Source of the DNA: an uncultured Saprospiraceae bacterium
GTDB taxonomy: Bacteria > Bacteroidota > Bacteroidia > Chitinophagales > Saprospiraceae
Length of the DNA stretch: 20,462 nucleotides
Reading direction: 5' to 3'
Assembly (NCBI GenBank): GCA_937930625.1
Contig: CALHBW010000131.1
Coordinates: 1 to 20,462 of the forward strand
In this document: piece by piece, positions 6,752-13,986 of the stretch
Numbering within the stretch: the stretch's first letter is position 1
Layout: the number at the start of each line of letters is the position of its first letter
Notes under the pieces: model-generated
What the model was told of the DNA's origin: nothing
What the model saw: the letters and a program-made list of their open reading frames with translations, nothing else
The model's database searches: none
Position numbers and translations under genes: made by a program

Positions 6752-7828
6752 TCACTCCTTCTCCTCATATCCAAAAGATTTCAAAATATTCAAACTACTA
6801 ATAAACAACATACCCACCAAAGCCGGCAAAATCACATTTATCAACCACAAACCAAAAGTAGAAGATAGGATGCCGAGTGTATTGGAAGTAAAAAATGTCC
6901 ATACGCGCAAGGCAACATTCCCACGCACCGCCAAACCATAAACAGGCGGCAATGGCACACTCGTCTGTACAAAAAATATCAAGGCAATGCTCGACAAACC
7001 CAAGAGAAACGGCACTTCAATACCAAAGAACAGCAACAACAAATAATATTGCAATGAATACACAAAATATCTGCTGGCAGAGATGAACAAGACCGTGAGC
7101 AAAGTAGCAGCAGTATAGCGATTGAGTACTTCAAAATGCCGTACAAAGCGACGGATGTAGGGAATCTTTTTAGCTAAGGGAATCGCCAAATCTACATTCA
7201 AATAAAACAAGACCAACAATAATGACAACATAATTGTCGAAATCGCCGTTCCCAACATCACAAGGTATTCGACCTCGACTTTCTCCGAAACGAAATACGA
7301 CAAACCCGCCATACCTGCCACCAATAAAACTACCCATTGGCTAAAACTCCCAACCGCCGTAGCCACCACCGTTGCAATTTTATTTTCAGGTTTTACTACG
7401 AGGATGCGTCCGCCGTATTCACCTAGTCGATTGGGCGTGAAAATCGACAGCGTAACCCCCGCCAAAATGCCCTGAAATGCCCTCAAAAAAGGTATTTTTT
7501 CAATCGTCTGTATTAAGTGTTGCCACTTCAATGTTTCGAGCGACCAATTGAGGGGCATCAATAAAAAAACCAAGCCCAAAAGCCACAACTGCCCCCCCTG
7601 CAATTCATTCTGAAAAGTAGCCCAAATCTCGCTAATATTCTCTTTAGCAATGACTTGTACATACAAAGCCCACATCAGTAAGCTACCCACGATAAGTTTG
7701 ATGAGCAAATTGAGCTGACGGCGTTTGCGGATATAATCCACTGCACGTTTGCCGCGTTTGAGGTGATGTTTTACCCTTGTTTTGAGTTGACTCAATGAAG
7801 TGGAGAAGCTCCAAATTCCAAATCCCAA
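6752..7828 (-). CDS. Integral membrane protein, UPF0104 / lysylphosphatidylglycerol synthase TM-region family
   Basis: The protein has about 358 residues. A basic N-terminus (RVKHHLKRGKRAVDYIRKRR) is followed by roughly eight hydrophobic helices from residue 42 on. The family signature is visible in NWSLETLKW (about 108-116), PNRLGEYGGRILVVKP (about 137-152) and a C-terminal SIALIFFVQTSVPLPPVYGLAVRGN segment. The catalytic C-terminal half of MprF is absent, so this is the flippase-like half only, and its lipid substrate is unknown. The start is uncertain. The TTG at 7826-7828 lies inside a heptad array and would make the first residues repeat-encoded. A TTG at 7793-7795 gives a 347-residue protein, and no ATG is available before the helices. 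tRNA-Ala is 62 bp upstream on the same strand. Confidence 0.82.
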   Translation of the reverse strand: MGFGIWSFSTSLSQLKTRVKHHLKRGKRAVDYIRKRRQLNLLIKLIVGSLLMWALYVQVIAKENISEIWATFQNELQGGQLWLLGLVFLLMPLNWSLETLKWQHLIQTIEKIPFLRAFQGILAGVTLSIFTPNRLGEYGGRILVVKPENKIATVVATAVGSFSQWVVLLVAGMAGLSYFVSEKVEVEYLVMLGTAISTIMLSLLLVLFYLNVDLAIPLAKKIPYIRRFVRHFEVLNRYTAATLLTVLFISASRYFVYSLQYYLLLLFFGIEVPFLLGLSSIALIFFVQTSVPLPPVYGLAVRGNVALRVWTFFTSNTLGILSSTFGLWLINVILPALVGMLFISSLNILKSFGYEEKE

Positions 7829-7883
7829 ATTCCAATAAAGAAACGATTACTTATTTGGAATTTGGAATTTGTGATTTGGAATT
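7811..7883. repeat. Facing heptad arrays CCAAATT / TTGGAAT
   Basis: The left arm (7811-7833) reads CCAAATT, CCAAATC, CCAAATT. The right arm (7853-7883) reads TTGGAAT, TTGGAAT, TTGTGAT, TTGGAAT. The array sits between the tRNA 3' end and the membrane-protein gene and could act as a processing or termination hairpin. The same word is used at 9226-9408. Confidence 0.85.
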
Positions 7884-7890
7884 TAAGAAA

Positions 7891-7968
<78 letters not shown>

Positions 7969-8032
7969 TTTTCAATTTTGAATGAGTCAGTGTCAAATTT
8001 TGAATAACACAATACTCATTTGTAACGAACAG

Positions 8033-8040
8033 CAAAAATA
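8033..8040 (-). promoter_or_regulatory. Possible -7 element for tRNA-Ala (TATTTTTG)
   Basis: On the minus strand the sequence reads TATTTTTG, matching TAnnTTTG, about 65 bp upstream of the tRNA. No exact TTG -33 box is found at the right spacing, so support is moderate. Confidence 0.4.
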
Positions 8041-8284
8041 CAAAATGGAAACGAATATTACCATAGTTAGGCAGTGAATTTTGAATTTTGGCGGAGAGAA
8101 TAGCCTTATAGTCTATACATATAATGTGAATAATACGTTTTTTGAGTGTAATTTTTTTGATGTTAAAAATTATTTTTTCAATAAAATTTAGAACTTTAAG
8201 TTTCATAAGTTACTAAAAAAGTGTCTTTTGTGTTCATTTATTAATTTTTTGTTCTGAATAAAACAAAAAAATGTAATCAAAATA
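8041..8284. other. AT-rich spacer, no gene seen
   Basis: This spacer between the tRNA promoter region and the CoiA-like gene is markedly AT-rich with no clear repeats or RNA folds. An 82-codon minus frame across it has low-complexity composition and is not credible. The base shift continues into the next gene. Confidence 0.5.
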
Positions 8285-8315
8285 TTGCATTTGTCGTTTT
8301 TTTGATTTAACTTTG
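8285..8315 (+). promoter_or_regulatory. Bacteroidota-type promoter of the CoiA-like gene
   Basis: TTG at 8285-8287, a 20-bp spacer and TAACTTTG at 8308-8315 fit the -33 TTG / -7 TAnnTTTG consensus. The element lies 22 bp upstream of the ATG. Confidence 0.65.
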
Positions 8316-8337
8316 TATTGAATCAAATTTATATGAT

Positions 8338-9003
8338 ATGACTACCCGCAATTTAGAGTCTAACGTATATGAATTCCGGATGAATGAAATTTATAATTTC
8401 AATACCGGAAAAATCGAACAGGCTGATTACTGGTTAAAGCAAAGCCCACAAGTACTGGATAAACTGAAAGTTGCCATTCAGAATAATAAAAAATCGTATG
8501 GTTGTCCTTTCTGCAAAACGCCACTTGTACTAAAAATGGGTAATAAAAAACATGCACATTTCTCGCACGTCAAGCGCGAGGATGATGTGCCATGCAAACT
8601 CTGCAATAGCCAACAAAAAATAGAAAGTGTAGAACGTATCCGTTTTGTTAAGGCAAAAAAAGAACCTGCTGTACAAACATGGACGAGTACGCTGACTTAT
8701 GGTGGAGTGTCTTTTTTTAATAGCACAACTACACCAAATCCCTACCATTCGGCAGAAGAACAAACGGCAAAAGAGGAGAAAGATTACGCCACGATGAGCG
8801 ATAGAGAAGTGATTAAATTAATTTTTGAAAATAAATTAAGCCGTACATTTATTGCACTAAAAAATCGTGTAAATGACTTAATATTAGAAGGATATAATTT
8901 TCCGAAAAATTTAATAGAAATATTAGAACTGAGAGGTAGTGTACAAAAACTGACTGAAAACCTTAGCCAAGTACATTATCAGAAAGCAATTTTTGAATCT
9001 TAG
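8338..9003 (+). CDS. CoiA-like zinc-finger protein without nuclease domain
   Basis: The protein has 221 residues. Residues 53-90 hold CPFC (Cys56, Cys59), then PLVLKMGNKKHAHFSH (His72, His74, His77) and CKLC (Cys86, Cys89). The pattern C-x2-C, a 'v.k.G' strand and H-FsH is that of the N-terminal domain of competence protein CoiA and related Bacteroidota proteins. The endonuclease-like domain that follows in CoiA is missing. Instead there is a Ser/Thr-rich linker (about 113-138) and a helical tail (152-221, SDREVIKLIFENKLSRTFIALKN). No signal peptide is present. The gene is AT-rich, has its own promoter and stands alone, which suggests acquisition by transfer. Nucleic-acid binding is an inference; the true role is unknown. 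Confidence 0.75.
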   Translation: MTTRNLESNVYEFRMNEIYNFNTGKIEQADYWLKQSPQVLDKLKVAIQNNKKSYGCPFCKTPLVLKMGNKKHAHFSHVKREDDVPCKLCNSQQKIESVERIRFVKAKKEPAVQTWTSTLTYGGVSFFNSTTTPNPYHSAEEQTAKEEKDYATMSDREVIKLIFENKLSRTFIALKNRVNDLILEGYNFPKNLIEILELRGSVQKLTENLSQVHYQKAIFES

Positions 9004-9017
9004 ATAAGGGAACACTA

Positions 9018-9079
9018 AGTACAAGCACAAGTGTAAGCTCTACACAATTCCGACTAAACTTACGCTTGTACTTGTACTT
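9018..9079. repeat. Facing arrays AAGTACAAG / CTTGTACTT
   Basis: Arms 9018-9038 and 9059-9079 pair with a few mismatches (AAGTACAAGCACAAG facing CTTGTACTTGTACTT). The array begins 15 bp after the stop of the CoiA-like gene and could act as its 3' hairpin. Confidence 0.75.
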
Positions 9080-9113
9080 ACCAAATTTGTCTAGTTTGGG
9101 TTTTTTAGATACG

Positions 9114-9221
9114 GGCAATCTGTATGTTCGGTCAGACCACAATCTGCTCTTAGCCGGTGGGAGTTAACAGCCTCGCACTAAGGGCGGATTCTGGACTGAC
9201 CGACTACGGGTTGCCTTTTTT
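9114..9221 (+). ncRNA. Long hairpin with U-run: structured RNA or extended terminator
   Basis: The 5' arm (9114-9154) pairs with the 3' arm (9176-9215). Helix 1 is 11 bp (GGCAATCTGTA with TACGGGTTGCC), helix 2 is TCGGTCAG with CTGACCGA, and helix 3 runs about 17 bp to CTTAG/CTAAG with only single A-A and C-C mismatches. Four pairs are T-G, and all four are G-U wobbles when the + strand is transcribed but A-C clashes on the other strand. Six T follow directly (9216-9221). This favours a + strand RNA ending here. A very long terminator for the gene ending at 9003, or a decayed MITE, remain possible. Confidence 0.55.
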
Positions 9222-9225
9222 GTTG

Positions 9226-9408
9226 AAATTCCAAGCACCAAATAACAAAATCCAAATTCTAAGTACCAAATCCCAAGACTTGTAGGGCGTGGGCGCGGAC
9301 TGGAAGTGCCGCGCTACATTTTGCCAAATTCCAAATCGTGAGAATCTTGGAATTTGGTGCTTGGAATTTGGTACTTGGAATTTGGTGCTTGGTGCTTGGA
9401 ATTTTCTA
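9226..9408. repeat. Facing heptad arrays CCAAATT / TTGGAAT with embedded element
   Basis: The left words are CCAAGCA, CCAAATA, CCAAATT and CCAAATC. The right arm (9349-9402) steps regularly through TTGGAAT, TTGGTGC, TTGGAAT and TTGGTAC. Between the arms lies a half copy (9293-9317) of the GCGCGGACTG hairpin element seen at 6684-6746. The array ends a few bases before the rfbA stop at 9406. Confidence 0.88.
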
Positions 9409-10266
9409 CTTTAATAAACCCAACAAATACTCACCATAACCGCTTTTTCGCAGGCGGTGTGCTTGTTCGCGGAGTTCGTCTTCATTGATAAAGCCCATTT
9501 CGTAGGCGATTTCTTCCGGGCAACCAATTTTCAAACCCTGTCTTTCTTCAATGACCTGTATAAACTGTCCCGCTTGCATGAGCGATTGATGCGTTCCTGT
9601 ATCCAACCACGCTGTTCCTCTATCGAGCAGCCCGACCTTCAATTCGCCACGTTCGAGATAATATTTGTTGACATCCGTAATTTCGTACTCACCGCGTGGG
9701 CTTGGCTTTAGATTTTTAGCCACTTCAATGACCGAATTGTCGTAAAAATACAAACCCGGTACAGCATAATTAGATTTTGGTTGAATGGGTTTTTCTTCAA
9801 TGGAAAGCGCCGTAAAATCATCATCAAACTCCACTACGCCGTAGCGTTCGGGGTCTGCTACCTGATAGGCAAACACCACCCCGCCTTTAGGGTCAGAGCT
9901 ATCTTGCATGAGTTTCTTCAAGCCCGTTCCGTAGAATATGTTATCGCCCAATATGAGTGCTGCTTTGTCATTACCGATAAATTCCTCGCCCAATACGAAA
10001 GCCTGTGCCAAGCCATTAGGTTCGTGCTGTGCTTTATAGCTGAGTTTGCAGCCAAATTGCGAACCGTCTCCGAGCAATTTCTCAAAATTCGGCAAATCGT
10101 AAGGTGTAGAAATGATGAGGATTTCGTTGATACCTGCCATCATTAGTGTCGAAAGCGGGTAGTAGATCATCGGTTTGTCGTACACAGGCATCAATTGCTT
10201 GCTGACTGCCAATGTTAGGGGGAAAAGCCGTGTACCTAGACCACCGGCGAGGATAATTCCTTTCAT
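9406..10266 (-). CDS. rfbA: Glucose-1-phosphate thymidylyltransferase
   Basis: The protein has 286 residues, the normal size of RmlA/RfbA. The nucleotide-binding signature LAGGLGTRLFPLT (6-18) is followed by KQLMPVYDKPMIYYPLSTLM (23-42). LGDNIFYG (about 107-114), a GVVEFD segment, EEKP (about 157-160), AVPGLYFYD and RGTAWLDTGTH (about 217-227) complete the fold. It makes dTDP-glucose from dTTP and glucose 1-phosphate, the first step to dTDP-L-rhamnose and related sugars of surface polysaccharides. rfbB/C/D are not adjacent, so it is a solitary copy. The ATG 10264-10266 is directly followed upstream by a heptad array, which would form its mRNA leader. Confidence 0.97.
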   Translation of the reverse strand: MKGIILAGGLGTRLFPLTLAVSKQLMPVYDKPMIYYPLSTLMMAGINEILIISTPYDLPNFEKLLGDGSQFGCKLSYKAQHEPNGLAQAFVLGEEFIGNDKAALILGDNIFYGTGLKKLMQDSSDPKGGVVFAYQVADPERYGVVEFDDDFTALSIEEKPIQPKSNYAVPGLYFYDNSVIEVAKNLKPSPRGEYEITDVNKYYLERGELKVGLLDRGTAWLDTGTHQSLMQAGQFIQVIEERQGLKIGCPEEIAYEMGFINEDELREQAHRLRKSGYGEYLLGLLK

Positions 10267-10430
10267 AGTTCGAGTTGCGGGTTGCGGATTATGAGTTACG
10301 GGTTACGAGTTGCGGGTTACGGGTTACGGGTTACGGGTTATTTTTTCGCAAAGCGAAAAAACTTTTACCCCGCAACTCGCAACTCGCAACTCGTAACCCG
10401 CAACTCGTGACCCGTAACCCGCATTCCGGA
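10267..10430. repeat. Facing heptad arrays (GGGTTAC / GAGTTGC words) with core hairpin
   Basis: The left arm (10270-10340) runs in exact 7-bp steps: CGAGTTG, CGGGTTG, CGGATTA, TGAGTTA, then repeated CGGGTTA. The right arm (about 10367-10425) carries the complementary words. In the middle is a perfect hairpin, TTTTTTCGC-AAA-GCGAAAAAA (10341-10361). The array begins at the rfbA start codon. A long open frame across it is a by-product of the repeats. Confidence 0.93.
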
Positions 10431-10445
10431 TTAGTTATTTTTATT

Positions 10446-10587
10446 GGTTCTTTGACATTTTTTGCAAATAGTGTCTCACGCAGAGAACGCAGAGGTCGCA
10501 GAGAATTGATTATCAGTACTCTGCGACCTCTGCGACCTCTGCGTGAAAAGAGCATTTTATTGAATTTGCAAAAATTGTCAAAGAGCC
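10446..10587. mobile_element. 142-bp MITE with ISL3-type ends, copy 2
   Basis: This copy has the same length as the one at 3458-3599 and is its reverse complement apart from scattered differences: the same GGTTCTTTGAC/TTGCAAA ends and the same CGCAGAG/CTCTGCG interior. One terminus has changed (GGCTC instead of GGTTC) and no target duplication is visible. It directly abuts the remnant gene 3' to it. Confidence 0.92.
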
Positions 10588-10588
10588 T

Positions 10589-10765
10589 TACATTAGCTCA
10601 AAAGAAGATTTAGTAATATCAAAATTACAGTGGTACAACATTACGCCAAGTGAAAAGCAACTAGAGGATTTAAAATTTTTACTGCTTGACGAGAGCTTGA
10701 ATAAGAGTTACATTAAAAGTTGGGTAAAAGCACTAAAACTAAAAACATATGGAATTTTGGGGTAA
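10589..10765 (+). pseudogene. 3' remnant of a nucleotidyltransferase-type (DUF6036/AbiEii-like) gene
   Basis: A reading frame with no start enters from the MITE boundary and runs to TAA 10763-10765. It encodes YISSKEDLVISKLQWY, then a TPSEKQLEDLKFLL segment and a SYIKSWVKALKL tail. The pattern '(S)KEDLVISKL.W.......Q..DL..LL......YI..W...L' is what I know from the C-termini of nucleotidyltransferase-fold proteins (DUF6036, related to AbiEii toxins). The N-terminal catalytic part is gone, and an in-frame stop lies within the MITE (10544-10546). The frame overlaps the next gene by 17 bp, as in a translationally coupled pair. The family call is by pattern only. Confidence 0.6.
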
Positions 10766-11206
10766 AAAAATAAACGTAACAGAAGAGGCTGCTCGTCAGC
10801 AGGTCGCTATTATCAATCAATTTTCATCTGAAAAGCGGATGAAAATCGCATTGGACTTCGCGAATATGGGCATTGACCGCACACGTCAGTGGATAAAAGA
10901 ACAACACCCAAATTACTCCGAATTGGAGGTGACTTTGGAATTTGTGCGATTGATGTATTACGAAAAAGGAGAAATGCGGGAGGCACAGTGGACATTTTTC
11001 AAAACAATAATGGAGGAAAAAATCCGAAAAAACTGGTCAGAGAGATTCAGAAAGATGATGAAAGACCGCGATTGGAACTATGAAGATATTGCCCAAATGG
11101 GAGATTTCAAAAGTGGAAAAGTTATCGAAGCTACTGTAAGTAGAGGTTTGCCCTCTTTTGCCAAGATTTCAGTCCTCATTCACGAGGCTTCCATTCGAGA
11201 TTAACT
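10749..11206 (+). CDS. Partner protein of a nucleotidyltransferase system, with HTH-like C-terminus
   Basis: The protein has 151 residues in two parts. Residues about 15-75 (QQVAIINQFSSEKRMKIALDF...; EQHPNYSELEV; RLMYYEKGE) resemble the small proteins encoded beside DUF6036-type nucleotidyltransferases, which share a 'P.Y.e.e....r.....g' motif. Residues about 95-151 (SERFRKMMKDRDWNYEDIAQMGDF; ATVSRGLPSFAKISVLIHEA) look like a XRE-type helix-turn-helix. The ATG lies inside the last codons of the remnant gene, so the two were a coupled pair. With its neighbour destroyed by the MITE, this gene is an orphan. A toxin-antitoxin-like origin is an inference. The AT-rich composition suggests acquisition. 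Confidence 0.65.
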
Positions 11207-11596
11207 AAAACATACAAACAAAATTCATCTTAAAAACAACCATAACACATAAAAACTCGTCAAACAAAGTAATACAAAGCATTTAGTTTTTTAATTTGAT
11301 AAAAAAGTTTGTCACGAATCACAAATTTATCCCCTAAAAAAGAACCTAAAAAAATGATTATTTCGTCTTTACGAAGAGAAAAAGAAAATCTTTAGAAAAG
11401 GAAGCCTAAAACTTTGATAATAAACGCCATCCCCAATGCGTTTTTGGTCAGATTTTTGTAATTTCGTCGTTCTTTTGTGGAACGCATAATAAATTCTAAT
11501 CCGATAGCTATCGGGATGGAATTTCAATTCAGATAATGGTACATACTCATTTTGCGTGTCCATAAAAGAAGTAAAATGAGATAAACAGTAATCCGG
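11207..11596. other. AT-rich spacer with a 14-bp palindrome, no firm gene
   Basis: The perfect palindrome CCGATAGCTATCGG (11501-11514) lies between facing AAATTC/GAATTT, a form typical of dispersed Bacteroidota palindromes. Two overlapping minus frames run through it. One has 64 codons (11369-11563). The other has 31 codons (11392-11487), with a basic start and a hydrophobic end (NALGMAFIIKVLGFLF). Neither is convincing; they may be decayed transposon sequence. Confidence 0.45.
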
Positions 11597-11704
11597 GGAC
11601 GGGTTACGAGTTACGAGTTAAGGGTTACGAGTTATTTTAGGGGGTGTTCCCTGAACTCGCTACTCATTACTCGCTACTCGAAACTCCCCACCCGCATCTC
11701 GAAA
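11597..11704. repeat. Facing heptad arrays (CGAGTTA / TACTCGC words)
   Basis: The left arm steps through CGGGTTA, CGAGTTA, CGAGTTA, AGGGTTA and CGAGTTA. The right arm carries AACTCGC, TACTCAT, TACTCGC and TACTCGA. The words are those of the rfbA array at 10270. The array ends about 6 bp before the ATG of the PorP/SprF gene and would form its leader. Confidence 0.9.
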
Positions 11705-11710
11705 CAGAAA

Positions 11711-12781
11711 ATGAAGTTGATTAAAAAAATTAGTATATTAGCTTGTACGCTGCTCATGATGGCAGGTACGGCAACGGCACAAGACATTCACTTTTCACAA
11801 TTTTATCTGTCGCCACTCAACCTCAATCCGGCGATGACGGGTGTGATGGAATGTAACCACCGCTTGGTTGCCAACTACCGCAACCAATGGCAGAGCGTCC
11901 TCAAATCCAATGCCTTCAATACCTACTCCGTTTCTTATGACATGCGTGTTCCCGTAGCGCGTTACGACAATTTTGGTTGGGGACTCAGCCTTTGGGGAGA
12001 CCGCGCGGGGGAGCTATCTTTCGCAACCATGCAGGTACGTACACACCTCGCGTATAGCAAGCGCATCGCGGGTTCGCGCCGTAGTGCGACCTACCTCGTA
12101 GCCGGTGGCGAAGCGGGTATTTCACAACGTAGCATTGATTTCCTCGACGCACGTTGGGGAACACAAAATGATGGCGGTGTATTCAATCCGAACCTGCCTA
12201 CACAAGAAGAATACGATTATAATAACTTCCTTTTTGCAGATGTGTCGGGTGGTTTGATGTTGTACGGTGTGTTGAGCGAAACCTCCAATTATTACGTGGG
12301 CGGTGCATTCAGTCACCTCAATCGCGCCAATCAGTCTTTCAACGACGGCGATGGCGAAGGCGAGGAGTTTGAAGCCTATTACAGCAAACTCACGATTCAC
12401 GCAGGTGGAGAATTCAAAATGACCGACCGCGTAGGACTCGTTCCCGGCATCGTTATCTTCAATCAAGGACCGGCATTTGAGCTAAATACAGGCTCAAGTA
12501 TCAAATTCAATCTCGGTAGCGGCAGACGTTATACGCCCGACCAAGCCTTTCACTTAGGACTTTGGACGCGCCTTTCCAACCGCCTTTCGAGAGGTATCTG
12601 GATGGATGCTTTGATTCTTTCTACACGTTTTGACTTTGAAGAATTTAGTCTCGGCTTTAGCTACGATGTAAACGTATCAAGCCTTCAAGCTGCTTCCAAT
12701 TCCAACGGCGCATACGAACTTTCTTTGGTCTATAAAATTTGTAATGACGATAGACGCGGCGTGATGTGTCCGACTTTCTAA
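11711..12781 (+). CDS. PorP/SprF family type IX secretion system outer-membrane protein
   Basis: The protein has 356 residues with a signal peptide of about 24 residues (MKLIKKISILACTLLMMAG, cut after ATAQ). The mature start DIHFSQFYLSPLNLNPAMTG is the hallmark of the family. NHRLVANYRNQW (about 46-57) and YDMRVP follow, and the C-terminal half alternates beta-strand segments (GFSYDVNVSSL; YELSLVYKI), as in a 14-strand barrel. PorP/SprF proteins sit in the outer membrane and help deliver or attach type IX substrates, including SprB-like adhesins. No C-terminal-domain cargo or PorK-N genes are adjacent, so this is a solitary paralogue. Its leader is a heptad array, and a strong terminator lies 76 bp past the stop. 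Confidence 0.93.
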   Translation: MKLIKKISILACTLLMMAGTATAQDIHFSQFYLSPLNLNPAMTGVMECNHRLVANYRNQWQSVLKSNAFNTYSVSYDMRVPVARYDNFGWGLSLWGDRAGELSFATMQVRTHLAYSKRIAGSRRSATYLVAGGEAGISQRSIDFLDARWGTQNDGGVFNPNLPTQEEYDYNNFLFADVSGGLMLYGVLSETSNYYVGGAFSHLNRANQSFNDGDGEGEEFEAYYSKLTIHAGGEFKMTDRVGLVPGIVIFNQGPAFELNTGSSIKFNLGSGRRYTPDQAFHLGLWTRLSNRLSRGIWMDALILSTRFDFEEFSLGFSYDVNVSSLQAASNSNGAYELSLVYKICNDDRRGVMCPTF

Positions 12782-12783
12782 TT

Positions 12784-12948
12784 ATCGTGTATTCGTTATT
12801 CGTGTATTCGTTTCACAATCAGGATAACACAATCGAATATCAAATTGTAAGAAATTAAGAGCAGATATTTCAAAAATGTCTGCTCTTTTTTTTGATAAAT
12901 ATTTTGTAAAACGAATATACGAATAACGAATAACAAGCAAACGAATAC
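12784..12948. repeat. Facing arrays (CGTTATT / CGAATAA words) around a terminator
   Basis: The left arm (12784-12813) has CGTGTATT, CGTTATT, CGTGTATT. The right arm (12909-12948) has ACGAATAT, ACGAATA, ACGAATA and ACGAATAC. Both 7- and 8-bp steps occur. The last word touches the ATG of the muramidase gene at 12949. The words are shared with 2628-2646 and 5774-5806. Confidence 0.85.
12857..12893 (+). terminator. Rho-independent terminator of the PorP/SprF gene
   Basis: The 9-bp stem AAGAGCAGA/TCTGCTCTT (12857-12865, 12879-12887), extended by inner A-T pairs, is followed by a T-run to 12893. It lies between the two facing arrays. Confidence 0.88.
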
Positions 12949-13986
12949 ATGAAAATAAACGTCAATACAGCCACCACAAAAGAACTCTGCGAACTCAAAG
13001 GCGTAGGACCGTCATTGGCACGGCGAATCATGGCGTATCGTCGGAAAAAGAAATTTGAAAAAGGAAAAGACCTATTGAATGTAAAAGGCATTTCGGAAGA
13101 CATGCTAAAAGATTGGCGGTACAAAATCAGTTATTCCGGCACGAAAAAAACGAAAAAAACGACCCGGAAGCGCAAAGAAGAACCATCTCTGCAAGATGTA
13201 GCGGTGGACTGGGTGGAAGATTTGGCAACCAATTTTATACGAGACAAATTTGAGGATTTAGAAGATTTTTTACAAAAAAGAAAAACACAAAAAAAAGAAA
13301 TATCAAAACCGGTTGTTCGCAAAAGAAAGGGTTTCATTCACCGAGACCACACAAAAAATAAACCCCGCCCTACAACAAAGAAAACCACAAAAACAAACGC
13401 CAAAACCCTCACATTCAGCCAAATTAATGATTTTGCGAAGCAACTCAACATAGAACCCGCAGCCATGCGCGCCGTGATTGAAGTAGAATCAAGCGGTGGT
13501 GGTTTTTTGGCGGATGGTCGTCCGAAGATTCTGTTTGAAGGACATATTTTTTGGAGTTTATTGGAAGGAAAAGGCATGAAGCCGCGCAAGTTGTGTAAGG
13601 GCAATGAAGATATTTTGTACCCACGTTGGACGAAAAAACACTACAAAGGCGGTGCAGCCGAACATGACCGCCTCGAACGCGCCAAACGCATCCACGAAGA
13701 AGCTGCCCTGTCGTCAGCATCATGGGGCATGTTTCAGGTCATGGGCTTTAATTATTACGTGACAGATTACAAAAATGTACAGGATTTTGCGGTGGCACAG
13801 TACCTTTCAGAGTTGGAGCATCTCAAAGCTTTTGTAGGTTTCGTAGAATCAAAAAAACTGCTCCCGCACTTACGCAACCGCGATTGGGCAAAATTTGCAA
13901 GAGGTTATAACGGCAGGTCGTATAAGAAAAATAAGTACGATGAACGACTGGACGCCGCTTACCGAAAATTCAAGTTTAAACCTTGA
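12949..13986 (+). CDS. Helix-hairpin-helix / N-acetylmuramidase (DUF3380) fusion protein
   Basis: The protein has 345 residues without a signal peptide. Residues 4-57 form a ComEA-type helix-hairpin-helix domain (NVNTATTKELCELKGVG; LLNVKGISEDML), normally a non-specific DNA binder. A basic, Lys/Thr-rich linker (64-152) follows. Residues 155-345 are an N-acetylmuramidase of the DUF3380 type: VIEVESSGGGFL with the probable catalytic Glu178/Glu180, DGRPKILFEGHIFW (189-202), SASWGMFQVMGFNYY (256-270), and FARGYNG with a C-terminal YDERLDAAYRKF. Such domains cleave the glycan of peptidoglycan and occur in phage endolysins and contractile-injection loci. I know of no common fusion to HhH. With no export signal, release could need a phage-like or injection system, but none is in the window. 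Confidence 0.88.
   Translation: MKINVNTATTKELCELKGVGPSLARRIMAYRRKKKFEKGKDLLNVKGISEDMLKDWRYKISYSGTKKTKKTTRKRKEEPSLQDVAVDWVEDLATNFIRDKFEDLEDFLQKRKTQKKEISKPVVRKRKGFIHRDHTKNKPRPTTKKTTKTNAKTLTFSQINDFAKQLNIEPAAMRAVIEVESSGGGFLADGRPKILFEGHIFWSLLEGKGMKPRKLCKGNEDILYPRWTKKHYKGGAAEHDRLERAKRIHEEAALSSASWGMFQVMGFNYYVTDYKNVQDFAVAQYLSELEHLKAFVGFVESKKLLPHLRNRDWAKFARGYNGRSYKKNKYDERLDAAYRKFKFKP

Noticed and set aside
10267..10430. CRISPR array
   Set aside because: The units are 7 bp, degenerate and contiguous, without unique spacers, and the two halves face each other. No cas genes are present.
10275..10613. A 112-codon + frame and a 74-codon minus frame across the rfbA-side array and MITE
   Set aside because: They are built almost wholly from heptad and CGCAGAG repeats; translation gives repeated VTGYG/RVTSC-like strings with no protein character.
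11369..11563. A 64-codon minus ORF and an overlapping 31-codon ORF
   Set aside because: Both cross a dispersed palindrome, neither has a promoter match, and no family is recognised. The shorter one is kept only as a note in the spacer entry.
12949..13120. Competence protein ComEA
   Set aside because: The helix-hairpin-helix is ComEA-like, but there is no membrane anchor and the frame continues into a muramidase domain, so a ComEA call would mislead.
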